Below, piece by piece: positions 1-11,632 of a DNA stretch of 64,000 nt. The notes beneath the pieces are model-generated. The model saw only the letters and a program-made list of their open reading frames with translations. It made no database searches and had not been told where the DNA came from. The stretch's first letter is position 1. Every line of letters begins with the position of its first letter. The position numbers and the translations under genes are program-made. Source of the stretch: Anaeramoeba flamelloides (lineage: Eukaryota; Metamonada; Anaeramoebidae); the NCBI GenBank assembly GCA_027625915.1, contig JANTQA010000032.1, positions 8,432,001 to 8,496,000 on the forward strand. The letters are read 5' to 3'.

Positions 1-384
1 TGGGTAAAAAAATGATTTTCAATATTAAAATGAAAAATTATTTCAATGAAAAAATTACGAATTCCCAAATTAACATTACAAAAAAATCATCCACATCTCA
101 AAAAAAAATACATAAGAATTCTGAGTAAATAATTCTACAATTAAAGGTTTTGATGAACTATTTTGAAATTATTTTTATTATAAATTTTCTTCCTGTTTTT
201 AAAGAATTATAAAAATCATAAGTAATTAATTATAAATATTAATATAAATATTTTTTAAGAATATATAAATAATTAATTTTGGATAAATGATTGTTGAGAA
301 AATATTTTTTAAGTGAATAAAAAGAGTCTTCTCAAAAAGAAAAAAGGTTAATTTGTTGAGAGAAAATATTTTATAAGAAACCTC

Positions 385-441
<57 letters not shown>

Positions 442-450
442 AAATATAAA
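1..450. repeat. AT-rich intergenic DNA ending in a (TA)n microsatellite
   Basis: No coding sequence is visible. A long TA dinucleotide run with a few interruptions occupies about 389-447 and directly precedes the inverted-repeat element that begins near 459. TA runs flank several of the mobile elements in this window. Confidence 0.7.
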
Positions 451-458
451 CTATTTTT

Positions 459-1146
459 CAGTCAAAGGGGTTTAGTTGTTTGAGGCGAAATACATGTATT
501 TAAAGGGTTTGTATAGAGATATTAGAAGAAAAGTTTTATTTCAGAAATTTCAAAAAATGAAATCATTTTTTCACATTTTTTCACATTTTTTTTTTTTTTT
601 TTTTTGATTTTTTTTTAAAAACTCATTCAGTTGCAAAAATTTTTTTTATTGCAAGATCAATAGTCACTTGGTAAAAATGTGTTATTCTAATGTTATTGGA
701 ACCATGTAAAGATTGTTGAGAAATCATATTGATTTCTATTGCAATTCTATTCGATCTTTGATCTTGATATTTGTCTAATAAATGTGAAAATTTTCCACTT
801 CATTTTCTTTTCCTTTTTCAAATAGGGACCACAAATACCAACACACTTCGTTTGGTGACTTAATTTCTAAAAGTAAAGTATGGAAAATGAAGTGAAAAAA
901 GTTTCCTATTTATTATTCAAATACCAGTAGAAGTTCAAAACGGACATTGTTGTTTTTCTCAATAGGACACGAAGAATTTGAGTTTTTGAATTTTTAAGAA
1001 AATTTATTGATTAATTAGTTTTCATTCAGACATATATCAACAATTCTTTGATGTGTATTATTCTGTTTATTTCTTATTTTTTTCTTCAAATAGTCAATTA
1101 TATAAAATAATTAATATTTGGAAAAAATTCTGGGTCCCTTTGACTG
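459..1146. mobile_element. Family P: possible 0.69-kb inverted-repeat element
   Basis: The left end reads CAGTCAAAGGG (459-469) and the right end reads CCCTTTGACTG (1136-1146), an exact 11-bp inverted pair with three more matching bases outside (TTT / AAA). The left side is flanked by a TA microsatellite and the right side by TA-rich DNA. A smaller inverted pair (TTTTCCACTTCATTTTC near 793 and its complement near 882) lies inside. No ORF was recognised and no second copy was found here, so the boundaries rest on the inverted ends alone. Confidence 0.4.
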
Positions 1147-1174
1147 AAACCGTGTTTTATATATAAATCTATAT

Positions 1175-2217
1175 CCCTTAGCAACCCTGATTTACCTAAA
1201 TTTCATCAAGTTGAAAAGAAAAGATTTAAAATGATATTGATGTGTCCATATTTTATATTCTTATTTATCCTTAATACAGATTTGGATTATAATAAAAAGT
1301 CAAAATAGTTTAAAGAAAAAGTCGTTATTTTATTTTTATTTTTTTTTGATTTTGAAAAAATTATAGTTATTTTTTGTTAATTATATATATTCGATTTTTC
1401 CATTTTCTTTAAAGATATTTATTTTTTTGTAATTTTTTAATAAAAAATTTTATTGCAATAATCGTAATCCAAAACTCAATCCATTGGTTTGTTAATAGGA
1501 ATATATAAAATTGTTAATTTTATGATGAAAAAATAAATAAAAACTATTATTTCTAAGAAATTTTAATTTTTTTTTTTTTAGAAAAAATTTTATCAAATAT
1601 TAAATCCAGATAAAAATGAAATTAATTTCTTTAGGTCAAAATTAAAAGTTTAATATGAATAATTTCCAAAAAAAAATAATTTACACATTTAAAAAACTGG
1701 AAAAAAGAAAAACAAAACAAAAAAAATTCAAAATAAAATCATTCTTAAGATTTGAATTAAATCAAATAAAAAATTTTTATAATAAATAAAGTAATCAACC
1801 CGAATTTTTTAAAAAAATATATTTTTAAATATTATTCAAAGAGAATAAAATAATCTTCGAAACCATTTTTTTTTTTTTTTTTGAAATTTGTTATTAGTTT
1901 AAATTTGAATAATATATTCGTAAAATTTTGAATTTTTCATTCTAAATTAATATGAGTTTTGTAAAATAATTCTTGATCTATAGTTTATTGATCAATGATA
2001 TTGCTTATTTTATATCTCGATTTTAAAAAATCAACAATAAAAAATAGTAAAACATAAAAAACATATCAATTCTTAATCTAACTCAAACTATTGGTCAAAT
2101 CAATTTAAATTGAAAAAAATTCTTGTTGAAAAAAAAAAGTTCAAATTTTACAATTAAAACAATTAATATTTTTTTTAAATTTTAATTTCATTTTTTTATT
2201 TTATTTTTAATTATATA

Positions 2218-2254
<37 letters not shown>

Positions 2255-2668
2255 CTATTGAATTGTATTCAATAGAAAAAACAAATTTTCCATGTGATGT
2301 CAAAATATTTTTTTTTAATAAATAAATTAATTTATAAAAGTATTTTAGGCAATTTTAGGGTGTAAATGATCCCAAAAAATCTAGTAAAGTATTTTGTGTT
2401 TTAATCAATAAAACTTGGTATTTTTTGATTTGTAGACAAACTTTTCAAAAAAATTTTTTTAGATAATTTTTATGAAAAATACTAAAATCACAAGAATCAA
2501 GAAAAAAATTTTTCAGGTTATTTTTTGAATGTTCTAACTATACAATTTTTAATTATAAAATATAATTTCTAAGATAATTGTTTATAAAATCTATATTTTC
2601 TAATATTTTCTTAACAATTCAAATGAAAAATTTTCTTTCAAGGGTAAATAATAGATTTGGGGTTTAAA
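1175..2668 (-). mobile_element. Family A, copy 1: 1.5-kb TIR element, no coding capacity
   Basis: This copy lies in inverse orientation to the copy at 19158-20654. The end CCCTTAGCAACCCTGA (1175 on) matches the right terminus of that copy read on the other strand, and the middle (for example the AAGTTTGTCTACAAATC block near 2432) also matches. The far end near 2668 is decayed. A TA microsatellite at about 2215-2252 has expanded inside the copy where the sister copies have only a short ATATCTATATTAG-like stretch. Six-frame inspection shows no transposase, so it is probably a non-autonomous DNA transposon. Confidence 0.75.
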
Positions 2669-4438
2669 ATTCTTTTTATATTCTATTTGAATTTTTATTT
2701 CAAAAAGTTGAAAAAAGTTAGATCTCAGAGAAATTTTTTTGAAAAAAGAAAAATTAAAAAATTGAAAAAAATTTTTTTTACTTATGATTTTTTTTTACAT
2801 GTTGGGTACCAGAGTGATTGGAAGTTTTTATGTTATTCTTTTCGTTCTAATTATTATTGTTTTATCTTCTTTATTTTATCTTGTTTCTTTTTGAGTTTCT
2901 TTTTTTCATTTTTGCACATTCAATTATTGTTTTTCATTGTCAAATAAATATTCGATCATGTTTAAATAGATTGAAATTTAATTACATATCCATTACTGAA
3001 AAGTATTTAATATTCTCTTGTTCATATTATATCTATTTTTTTTTTTTTTTTTCAATATGAACATTTATTGTTCTTTAAGACTCAATAAGAAAAAAACAAA
3101 AAATTATAACTTTCTGAAAAAAGAATACAAAATGTTTTTTTTTTGTATAAGATGTTATTTATTAACAGTATGTGCGTAATAAGAGTAGCATGCAGTATTC
3201 ATCATGTCTCGTCCCATTATTATTCGGAATGAAAATTTTTACTATTTCTAATAACATCCTTTGAAAAAAAATAAAATATATCTTTGATATAATAATTGGG
3301 TTGTGATTTTCACTAAAAACTTGTATTTAAAAACCTGATTAGGTAAAAAACCAAAATCCTATAAATATAAAATTTTAGTGTTCTTTGGTATATCAAGAGA
3401 GAAATATATAGTTTGAATTTGTTTTGGTTGGAATAACATATCTGCCCCCCCTCTCCTTAAATAGCCATTAATTTATTCGAAACTTTATTATTTCCTTTCC
3501 TTAATTTGTAAAGTCTAGATTGATAATAAAGCCGATTATTTTAATGACAAAAATACATTTTAAACAATCACAATCTATCTTAGTTGATTTTTAGAAAAAC
3601 TTTATATATCTTTATTGTAAAGGGTGCTTTGATCCTTATCGTTTAGGCACTTTAAAATAAAAAGGATTAACCTCGCCATAAATTCTGGTATAATCAACGT
3701 ATATTGTAATTGGGTGTTAATGATAATAGTTCTGTATGATTGACATGTATTAAAAAATATAATAACTGCTTTTGAAAACTAAATATTTTGATTTTTTTAC
3801 TAATGAACAATATATAAAATTGCAATTTTGGGAATTTTTTTTAAAATTCATTTTCTAAAACTAAAATCCAAACCTAAATGATTATTTATTTGAGTGGTAA
3901 ATAATAAATATTTAGAATCTCCGAAAGTTTCTATTTTTGTGTTTGTTTTAATTTCAAATATTTCATATATAATCAACAACATAAAAACTTAAAAAATAAG
4001 TCAGTTTTGTTTAATTTTTAGTAATTTTAATTGTATAAAAAACATATTTCCAATATTTCATAAATAATTTGTAAAAAGAATCTATTGGATTAAATATTTA
4101 ATTTTTTAAAAATTCATCATTTTTACAATTAATCTTCATTTCAAGACAAATTTAAGAATTATTTTTTGCAATTTGAAGTCTAGGTATTGATGGTTCAACC
4201 TTCAAAATTTGATCGAAATAAAGTTTTTTTACTAATAATTTTTGGTGTTTTTTCGCTTGCACAACAAGGTTTTTTTTTTTGCAAATTGATAATTTTTTTT
4301 CGTGCTATTTTCCGAATCTAATTCAATAATATATTTGAACTTTATTCAGAACTAACCTGATTAGGAATCAATAACAATATACTTCAAATTTCATCTTCTT
4401 GGTAGTAGAATATTGAAAAAAATAAAGTATATAAAAAT
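2669..4438. other. AT-rich intergenic DNA, nothing recognised
   Basis: The only open frames are short T-rich ones (for example 2857-3060), which give Phe/Leu/Ile/Tyr-rich peptides of the kind random AT-rich DNA produces. A C-rich patch at about 3445-3456 and a slightly GC-richer stretch at 3610-3690 were checked for RNA genes without success. Confidence 0.6.
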
Positions 4439-5349
4439 AATCCCTATAGTGAACAAAATAATGCGTGCCCAACGACTATAATCCGTGTTTCAAAATATTA
4501 TCCGTGCTTTTTTTTATTCTTATACCAAGGCAACGTCCAATCTACTACCAAATAGTATACCTAAGTACAAATCAATTTTGAAAGTAAAGGTCTGGTTATT
4601 TTCAGTAAAATTTAAATTATTCATGTAAATAGTTGAAAATTTTTCATAATATTCTCAATTTTTTTGAAATTTTTTTGTTTTTTGATAATAAAAATTTTAT
4701 GAAAAATTTACTCTATTTTTTAAGATAAATTTTCCAATTTAATCCTTCATTTTTAGAATTTCTTTTTAAATAATAGAACTTTAAGAAACCAGTACTATAT
4801 TTTTTTCGGGTTTATTATTGGTTTCTTTGATTGATTAATGTATAGGTTTTCTATAACAAAAAAACACGCTTTTTATTTTGAAACACGCATTAAATTTTTT
4901 TGCACGCTTTATTTTGACTACAGTAGACACAATTTTTAATTGGTGAAAATTAGTCAAATTTTTATCAAATATCCAAAAATCATTTCCTTTTTATAACGAA
5001 CCAAACTTTTTATGGAACTCAGTAATAAACCTACCCCAAAGTTCACTAAAGTGGGATTCTCTATAAAATACTCATAGAATTGTTTGATAACGTAAGTAGA
5101 TCTAACTTATTTTTGAAAAACAATTGAGTTTATGAAAGGTTTGCGAGAATTTAGTAAATATTTTTTCATTTTTTTTTGATTGATTGAGTGGTGTTTTGAA
5201 CAAGTGTAATTTCACTAATTATCATTCATAAAAGTGGGTGAATTCTAATTTTCCAAATTTTGATCTTTTCATAACGATTTTCTTTAAAATATTTGCAATT
5301 ACAAAACAATTTTACTAATACTGACAATGAAAAATCTTGTCCAGGGATT
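4439..5349 (+). mobile_element. Family E, copy 1: TIR element split by a family F insertion
   Basis: The left terminus AATCCC is at 4439 and the right terminus CAGGGATT is at 5342-5349. The body after 4924 matches the reverse complement of the family E copy at 27161-28861 over several hundred bases, including the block TTTTGAACAAGTGTAATTTCA near 5194. Family F (4447-4923) is inserted at a TA six bases inside the left end. Without F and the duplicated TA the element is about 430 bp. No coding sequence is seen. Confidence 0.7.
4447..4923 (+). mobile_element. Family F, copy 1: 477-bp MITE-like element
   Basis: The sequence is flanked by TA on both sides (4445-4446 and 4924-4925). The ends form imperfect inverted repeats (TAGTGAACAAAATAATGCGT against the complement of ATAAAGCGTGC...CTACAG). 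A second, clearly homologous copy lies at 30276-30762 with its own TA duplication. CAG-like termini and TA target duplication are typical of the Tc1/mariner group. It is non-coding. Confidence 0.8.
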
Positions 5350-5989
5350 GTTTACGTGTCAGGTATTTTTTTCAATTCTCTAGATGCTAATCCCTTTTGG
5401 ATAATTATTTTTTTTTTATTAAAAAAAATATTTCTATGAATTTTTTAAAAAATAACTTTGTGTCTTCTTTTTCTTTCAGGTAAAATTTCTAATCCATTCA
5501 AAACACTATTTTGAGTCTTTGATTATTTATTCGTAATTTGACAAAAAATTTTTTTTCAGCTGTTTTGCTGGGGTATTTCTTTAAAAAATTGAAAATTATG
5601 AATATTGAGTTTCCAAATTTAACAATCTGATGTTGAAATTTAGTTACTCGAGTTAATTTCAAAATTAGAAAACATTCGAAAAAAATAAGAATTAAAAACA
5701 AGGAGTTATTGTGAAATTATGTTGGGATAAATTAAAAAAAAAGGAATAAATCTCCAATAGAACAAACCCAGACAGAGAATGTGATTCTCAGACAATCGTA
5801 AAATTATCTAAAGAAAGGTTAAATGACCAAATAAATATTTTCCAAAGACAAAAGTTATTTTTTCAATTTTTGTGATTTATCTTTATTGTAAAACAAAAAA
5901 AATCACAATCGAGCAATTTTTTCATTTCACAACCCTGAGGCGTTCACCCGAAAAGTATTAACTTTTCAAAACCCATAATCTCAAGCAAG
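5350..5989. other. Region upstream of the CH-domain gene
   Basis: AT-rich DNA with no gene. The last 100 bases before the ATG at 5990 are somewhat less AT-rich and probably hold the promoter and 5' leader. No TATA element can be assigned with confidence in this base composition. Confidence 0.4.
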
Positions 5990-8900
5990 ATGACTTCACG
6001 ATCGTCTTTTTTGAAATTAAAAAAAAAAGTAAAGGAAACTTTCAAGGATCAGAATTTTATTCTGTTGGTGATTAGGGAATTAAAAAAAAAACAAATGGAA
6101 AATGATCTTGAAGAAGTACTTGAATGGTCACGCACACTTCTTTCAAACCCCGACTTAGAAAGAGAAGAGCTATTATCTTTTAGCGGTGTCCAACTAATTA
6201 ACCTTTTGAATGTAATTTCACCGACAAAGAGCATTCTTACAAAGTATTGTTCGTTTTCCCAAGCACAAACAATTCAAAATATGCAAGTATACCAAGAGGT
6301 GTTAACGACAGTTTTTGGTTATCCGACTGATTCCTTATTTTCAATACCTTCTGTCATTGAACAAACAAAAATTGCGCTTCCACAAATTGTGCAATCATTA
6401 TTATTTTTAAAAAAACAAATCGAAGAAAAGGGATCAAGAAAGGACAAAACACACGAAACAAGGGTTCTTACTCTTCAAAGTTTTGACCAATTACAGAATT
6501 TAGTTATCGGGAAGCAGATCAAAGACAATTTGTTTGAGAATCATCATTACCAATTGCATGAAGGGTTATTTCTTTTAACAACGGAGGATTTGAAGAAGGA
6601 ATTGGAATTAATTACTGAAAGGGAGAACAAACTTTTAAATTCTATAATGGAAATTGATCCGAAAAATCCTGAAATTGAAAAAGAAATTACTAAAAGGATT
6701 GGGTATGCAGAAAAAAGTTCCTTTACAAAAAAAAAATTTCAAAGAAAAAAGAATTTGAAATCTTTTCAAAGTAAAGACAATGGAAACAAAAATAATCAAA
6801 ACACTCACATTATCAATAACAATTACAATAACAAAATCAAAAAGAAAAACACCATCAGTAGTACCTTAACTAAGAGCAAAGGCTATAACCTGAACCGGAA
6901 CGACACTAACAAAAAGAAGCAAGAAAAAGACAAGAAGCAAACAGTTTCACAATTAAATCTAAAAAACATTTCAATACCAAAACATATCAAAAAACAATTT
7001 TCACAAATTTGGCAAAAAGAGTTCCAATTAAATCAATTTGAAAGCAAATTAATTAAACGAGGATTTAATCAAATTCAAGTTTTATATCAACTTGAATTAG
7101 AAATTAACGATAAAGAAAAAAAATTAAATGAAAAAGAAAATCAATTAATTCAAAGAGAAAATGTATTAAATTCAAAATTATTTGAAAAAAAAAATTCAAC
7201 GAAGAAGAAGAAGAAAAATGGGGGGGGATCCAATTCTCACTCCAAATCCAATTCATATTCCAAAACCAATTCGAAATCCAATTCGAAATCCAATTCCAAT
7301 TCCAATTCCAATTCAAGTTCCAGTTCAAGTTACAATTTGAATTTTAATTTTCACCCAAAAAATGAAAATGTATTTAAATTTACAAATGAAATTCAATATG
7401 GATATGAATATAATACTAAAAATGAAAAATTAATTGAAATGGAAAAAAGTAAGGAAAATGAAAGGGGAAAATTAAAAGACAATACGAATAATGTTGATCT
7501 TTTACAAAAATACCAATTTAACGATTTAAATAGTATTAATGATTCTCCAATTAGTTCAATTGACATTGAAATTGGTTATGATATAGAGTATTTCCAATTA
7601 AAGCAATTATTAGAAAAAAAGAAAAAATTATTAGAAAAAAAAGAAAAGCAATTAAAAAATCAAATTGAAAAAATTCAAACTAATTTTGAAAAGGAAGACA
7701 AAGAATCTAACCCTCAAAATTTTATTGACAATTTATTAAAAAATCAGCAATTAAACGAAATAAAATTTAAAAAAAAAAATAAAAAAATTAAAAAATATTT
7801 TAATCAAAAAAAATATAATTTAAGTTCTTTGAATGAAATTAGCGAAGAAATGAATAATAAAATAAAGAATAATAAAAATACAAATATTTTGGGTTCATAT
7901 ATACTTTCTGAAAAAAATGTAGACAATAAAGAAGTTGAAAAAAAGTTGAATAATAACGAGGATTCTAAGCAATTTAATAAGGTTTTTCCAATTTCAAATG
8001 TTATTAATGATAAAAGCCCCCTAATTAATCAAAATACAACATCTAAAAAATCAATAATTAAGAACAACAATAATAAAGAGCCGAATAATAGTAATGATGA
8101 TGATGATGTTGTTGTTTATGATGATGACGATAATATCAATAATAATAATAATAATAATCATAATGATGATGAAGATAATGATGAAATGTTAAATGAAATT
8201 CAAAAAGAAAATAATAAACCAAATGAAGATATTTATGATATTGAAAAGGAAATTGAAGAATTGGCAATAGTTAAAAAGCAACTATCAAAAATGGAAAAAA
8301 ATAAAATAGATCCTATAAATGAACATAATTATTCATTAAAAGAATCTCTTTCAAGTAAAAATTTAAAAGAATTTAATAACGATTTTAAAAATATCGAGAA
8401 AATATTAAAAACATTTTCATCGAATAATAGTAGTAATAATATAGAAAAGATATCTGAAAATTATAATAGTGAAACTTTAATAACTATAGGGAAAGAAATA
8501 AAAAGCGAAAGTGAAAGTGGAAGTGGAAGTGAAAGGAAAAGTGAAAGTGAAAGTGAAAGTGAAAGCGAAAGTGAAAGCGAAAATGAAAGTTTAAATGAAA
8601 ATGAAAATAATAATGAAAGTGGAAGTAAATTTACAAGTGAAACAGAAAGTGAAATTACAAGTGAAAGTGAAAATGAAAATAATAACGAAAGTGAAAGTAT
8701 TACGAGATTTGCAAGTGAAAGTGAAATTGAAAGCGAAAAGGGAAATTATTATGAAAAAGAGTATATGAAAAGATGGTGATCATAGTAATAGTTATCGTAA
8801 TGATACTATTTTTCAATCGAGAATTCCAGAGAATGAAAACCCACTTAATAAATCTGTTCAAAAAAAATATAATATTTCAAAAAATAGAATTAGATCAAGA

Positions 8901-10837
8901 TCTGCATCTTCAATAAGAAGGTCAGGAGTTTTGGACAAAATGAAAAAACAGAAACATATTGGGTATAATAAGAATAATTTCTATAAGAACAAACGTCCAA
9001 TATATCTAAATAATAAAAATGCTAATAAAATAATAAACAATAATGATGATGATTATCAACAAAGAGTGACAATTAATTTATTATATAATTATTTCAACAA
9101 AAATAAAGACAAAAATGAAAATTTGTCATTATACTCAAAATATAAATCATTAACAATAAAAAGGGAAAGAGAGAAAATTGGATTAAACCTTCTCAATATT
9201 AATCCGGACTCGTCATTATATTCACAAAGAACCCTAGTAAAATTAATTGATAAATATCAAAAAAACAGATATGGTAATTTAATTTTAGAAAATTTCTTTC
9301 ATGTCAATTTTTTTGATCGGTGGAGAAAAATTGATTTAGATCAAGTACCTAAAAAAGATTTTGAATTGTTGCCCATTCAATTTAAAGAATTTGAAAAGGC
9401 ATGGGATGATTGTTTAAAACATATCATGATCGGCTTTTCAGATTTTCAAATTTTAACCGATCAATCAGAAAATCCACAGTTTAGGAAAAGTACAATTAAA
9501 ATGAGGAAAACAGGTATTGAAGTTTGGCTGTCAAAAGTGGGAACCTTGAAGAGTTACAAATGGGGCAATGATCTACAATTGTATACTGATAGACATGATA
9601 TTAGTATGTTATATATTGTTGAACACCATGAATTAGATTATTTTGCCATTAAATTCAATAATTTGATTTTAAAAAGAACCATAATTTTTCTAATTCTAAT
9701 CTATAATCAATCCAAGGGCAAAGATCCTCGAATAGGGAATAATCCAGCAACAAGATACGTCAATCCGAATAATTATAATACAGAAATTTTGCCCCCCTTA
9801 AATAAATATTTACAGAAGGGCAAACAAATAAATAGCCGTCTATCAAGTTGGAAATTTTGCAAAAAAATGAATCCTTCAATTAGTGGCAATTTAATTGAAC
9901 AGGAATTATTACTAAATCAATTTTGCAATTAAACAATATTATTTGCAGGCTGGTGTGGATTTTAGAGTCTATTTAACCGTGAAAAGGGAATCCCCATTTG
10001 ATACAGGGTTTTTGAAAATTAGAAAGGAGGGATTAATTATTGGAACTAACAATCAGCAAATTAGTGAAATTCGATTTTGCCCCCAATTTAAAATAATACC
10101 TTTCCCAAGCGATGGTAAATTACTTTTAATCAAATCAGTTACTAATGATAAAATTAATTTTTTTAATTTTAAAACAAAAAATGAAAACAAAGTTCGAAAT
10201 ATCAATAATAATGGTAATGATGATAACAATCGTTTCAGTGGTGAGGATAGTTTTGGCAGTTACGAAGGTAGTAATAAAAATAGAAGAAAAATTACCAATT
10301 CTGTAATTCTTGCAGTGGAATCAACTAAGGATAGAGATTTAATCATTTCAACAATTTTATATTTTTTTGAACAAAAAAAGCAATTAATACTTAACAAAAG
10401 AAACAATTATCATGAAAATTTAGATTCTTGGGAATTTATAAAACCTTTAATAAAAAAATTAAAGTGTACAACTAATAAAAAGAATATTAAAGATTCCTTT
10501 TATTGGAAAACCCTCTGGTATTCATGATGATGAACATGAAAATCGTGATGATGATTTTTTTGAATCAATTCGATCAAGCGGACTTTTTTCAATTGGAAAA
10601 AAAAAATAAAAATAAAAAAATAAACAGCTTATTAAGAATGAGAATTTTAATAGTGAGAATAAGGTTTATGACCGAGAGAGTGATGAAATTTATAAATATA
10701 GTGGGAATAGTGGAAGCGATAATGAAAGAAATGAAGAAAATATGGAATATGATCTTGGTGGTTATAATTCTGATACAAGTGATGATATTGGTGGTGGGGA
10801 AAGTAATGATTATGAAGATGGTGACAATTGGGATTAA
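5990..10837 (+). CDS. Long low-complexity protein with CH-like N-terminus and possible PH-like C-terminus; frame broken in several places
   Basis: The gene is not recognised by name. Residues about 42-142 read like a calponin-homology domain (LEWSRTLL, then GVQLINLLNVISP, then a helix ending IVQSLLFLKKQ), a fold used in actin or microtubule binding. It is followed by Asn-, Ser- and Glu-rich low complexity, coiled-coil-like Lys/Glu stretches near 7610-7680, and hexamer-encoded (Ser-Asn)n and (Ser-Glu)n tracts. The C-terminal third (about 9300-10400) is more ordered and contains beta-rich stretches such as LKIRKEGLIIGTNNQQISEI that suggest a PH-like fold; this is inference. The tail is acidic. 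Reading continues across frame changes at AAAA (8768-8771), TTTT (9921-9924) and TTTT (10500-10503). Two A-runs at 10597-10620 disturb the frame and then restore it. The final TAA is at 10835-10837. These are either homopolymer errors in the assembly or real decay. The first 929 codons are uninterrupted. The start ATG is the first in the frame. Confidence 0.7.
7237..7335 (+). repeat. Coding hexamer minisatellite, (TCCAAT)n-like
   Basis: Inside the CH-domain gene, about 16 hexamers of the form TCCAAT/TCGAAA/TCAAGT follow each other and encode alternating Ser-Asn, Ser-Lys and Ser-Ser. Period six keeps the frame whatever the copy number. Confidence 0.8.
8504..8595 (+). repeat. Coding hexamer minisatellite, (GAAAGT)n
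   Basis: Repeats of GAAAGT and close variants encode a Ser-Glu tract near the end of the first uninterrupted frame of the CH-domain gene. The pattern continues more loosely to about 8740. Confidence 0.8.
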
Positions 10838-11267
10838 GATGGTTAAGATAATTATGGCACCGGTAAAGAAATATACAGTATTTAAATTCAAATGATGCGA
10901 AATATTCTCAAACGAAATCAAATTCAAATTCAAAAAACTTTGGAAAAGAAAAAAATTAATCCCAAATAATATACAAAACCAAAATTTAAAACAAAATTAA
11001 TTCCAATTTAAAGGATGATATTGATATTTGTAACGATACTATTTATATTGTCCTTTTATATTGGGTTAATAATAATAATGAAAATAATTTTAAATTGGAA
11101 AAGAATCTATTAATTTTTTAGTCATTAAAAACAATCCATTTTGTAAAATATTCTTTTTTTTATGATTAAATTTATAGAGATTTTTTTATAATAAATAAAC
11201 ACGCCTTTTTAATTCAATTATACATCAAACATTATGTAATTTGAATTTTAACTTTTGCTATACTGTT

Positions 11268-11385
11268 ATTTTTCAATTAATAAATGAAAATTTTTATTTC
11301 GAGTTCCCAAAATATACTTTTCTATAATTTACAAGTTGAAGAAAATCCAAAGATCTTTTAAAATACAACCAATTCCAAAAATGAT
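11268..11385 (-). repeat. Family J repeat, copy 1 (inverted relative to copy 2)
   Basis: The reverse complement matches 14690-14800. The best block is GGGAACTCGAAATAAAAATT, present in both, followed by TTCATTTATTA. Shorter conserved blocks lie further out (AATTGGTT, GTAAATTATAG/TAAAACATAG). The type of element is unknown. Confidence 0.6.
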
Positions 11386-11520
11386 ATTTTTAGATATTTA
11401 ATTCGGCTTCCTTATTTAACTTTAAGAAAAAAATTTAATTAGAGAAATTTGATTTTAACATTATTTGAAATTTTGAAAAAAAAAATTTCAAAATAAAACA
11501 ATAAAAAAAAAAAAAGAATT

Positions 11521-11632
11521 GTTAAGGGTCTAGTCATTTACCCTGGATTTGCTCCACACTCAATGAGTGACTTGAAACCCAAAAGTGTATTGTGGAATGT
11601 AACTTCTTGTGATGACAAAATTCAAATAACAA
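11521..11632 (+). repeat. Family G repeat, copy 1
   Basis: This stretch begins TTAAGGGTCTAGT and ends CAAAATTCAAATAA. The same order of blocks (TCTAGT, GGATTT.CTCCA, GGTGACTT, ACTTCTT, AAAATTCAAATAA) recurs at 26967-27080. It is perhaps one end of a larger element. Confidence 0.6.

Noticed and set aside
10589-10933. A 114-codon minus-strand frame, and the plus-strand Met/Ile-rich frame 10503-10895
   Set aside because: Both are shadows. The third frame here gives the acidic Asn/Glu/Asp-rich tail that fits the rest of the CH-domain gene.
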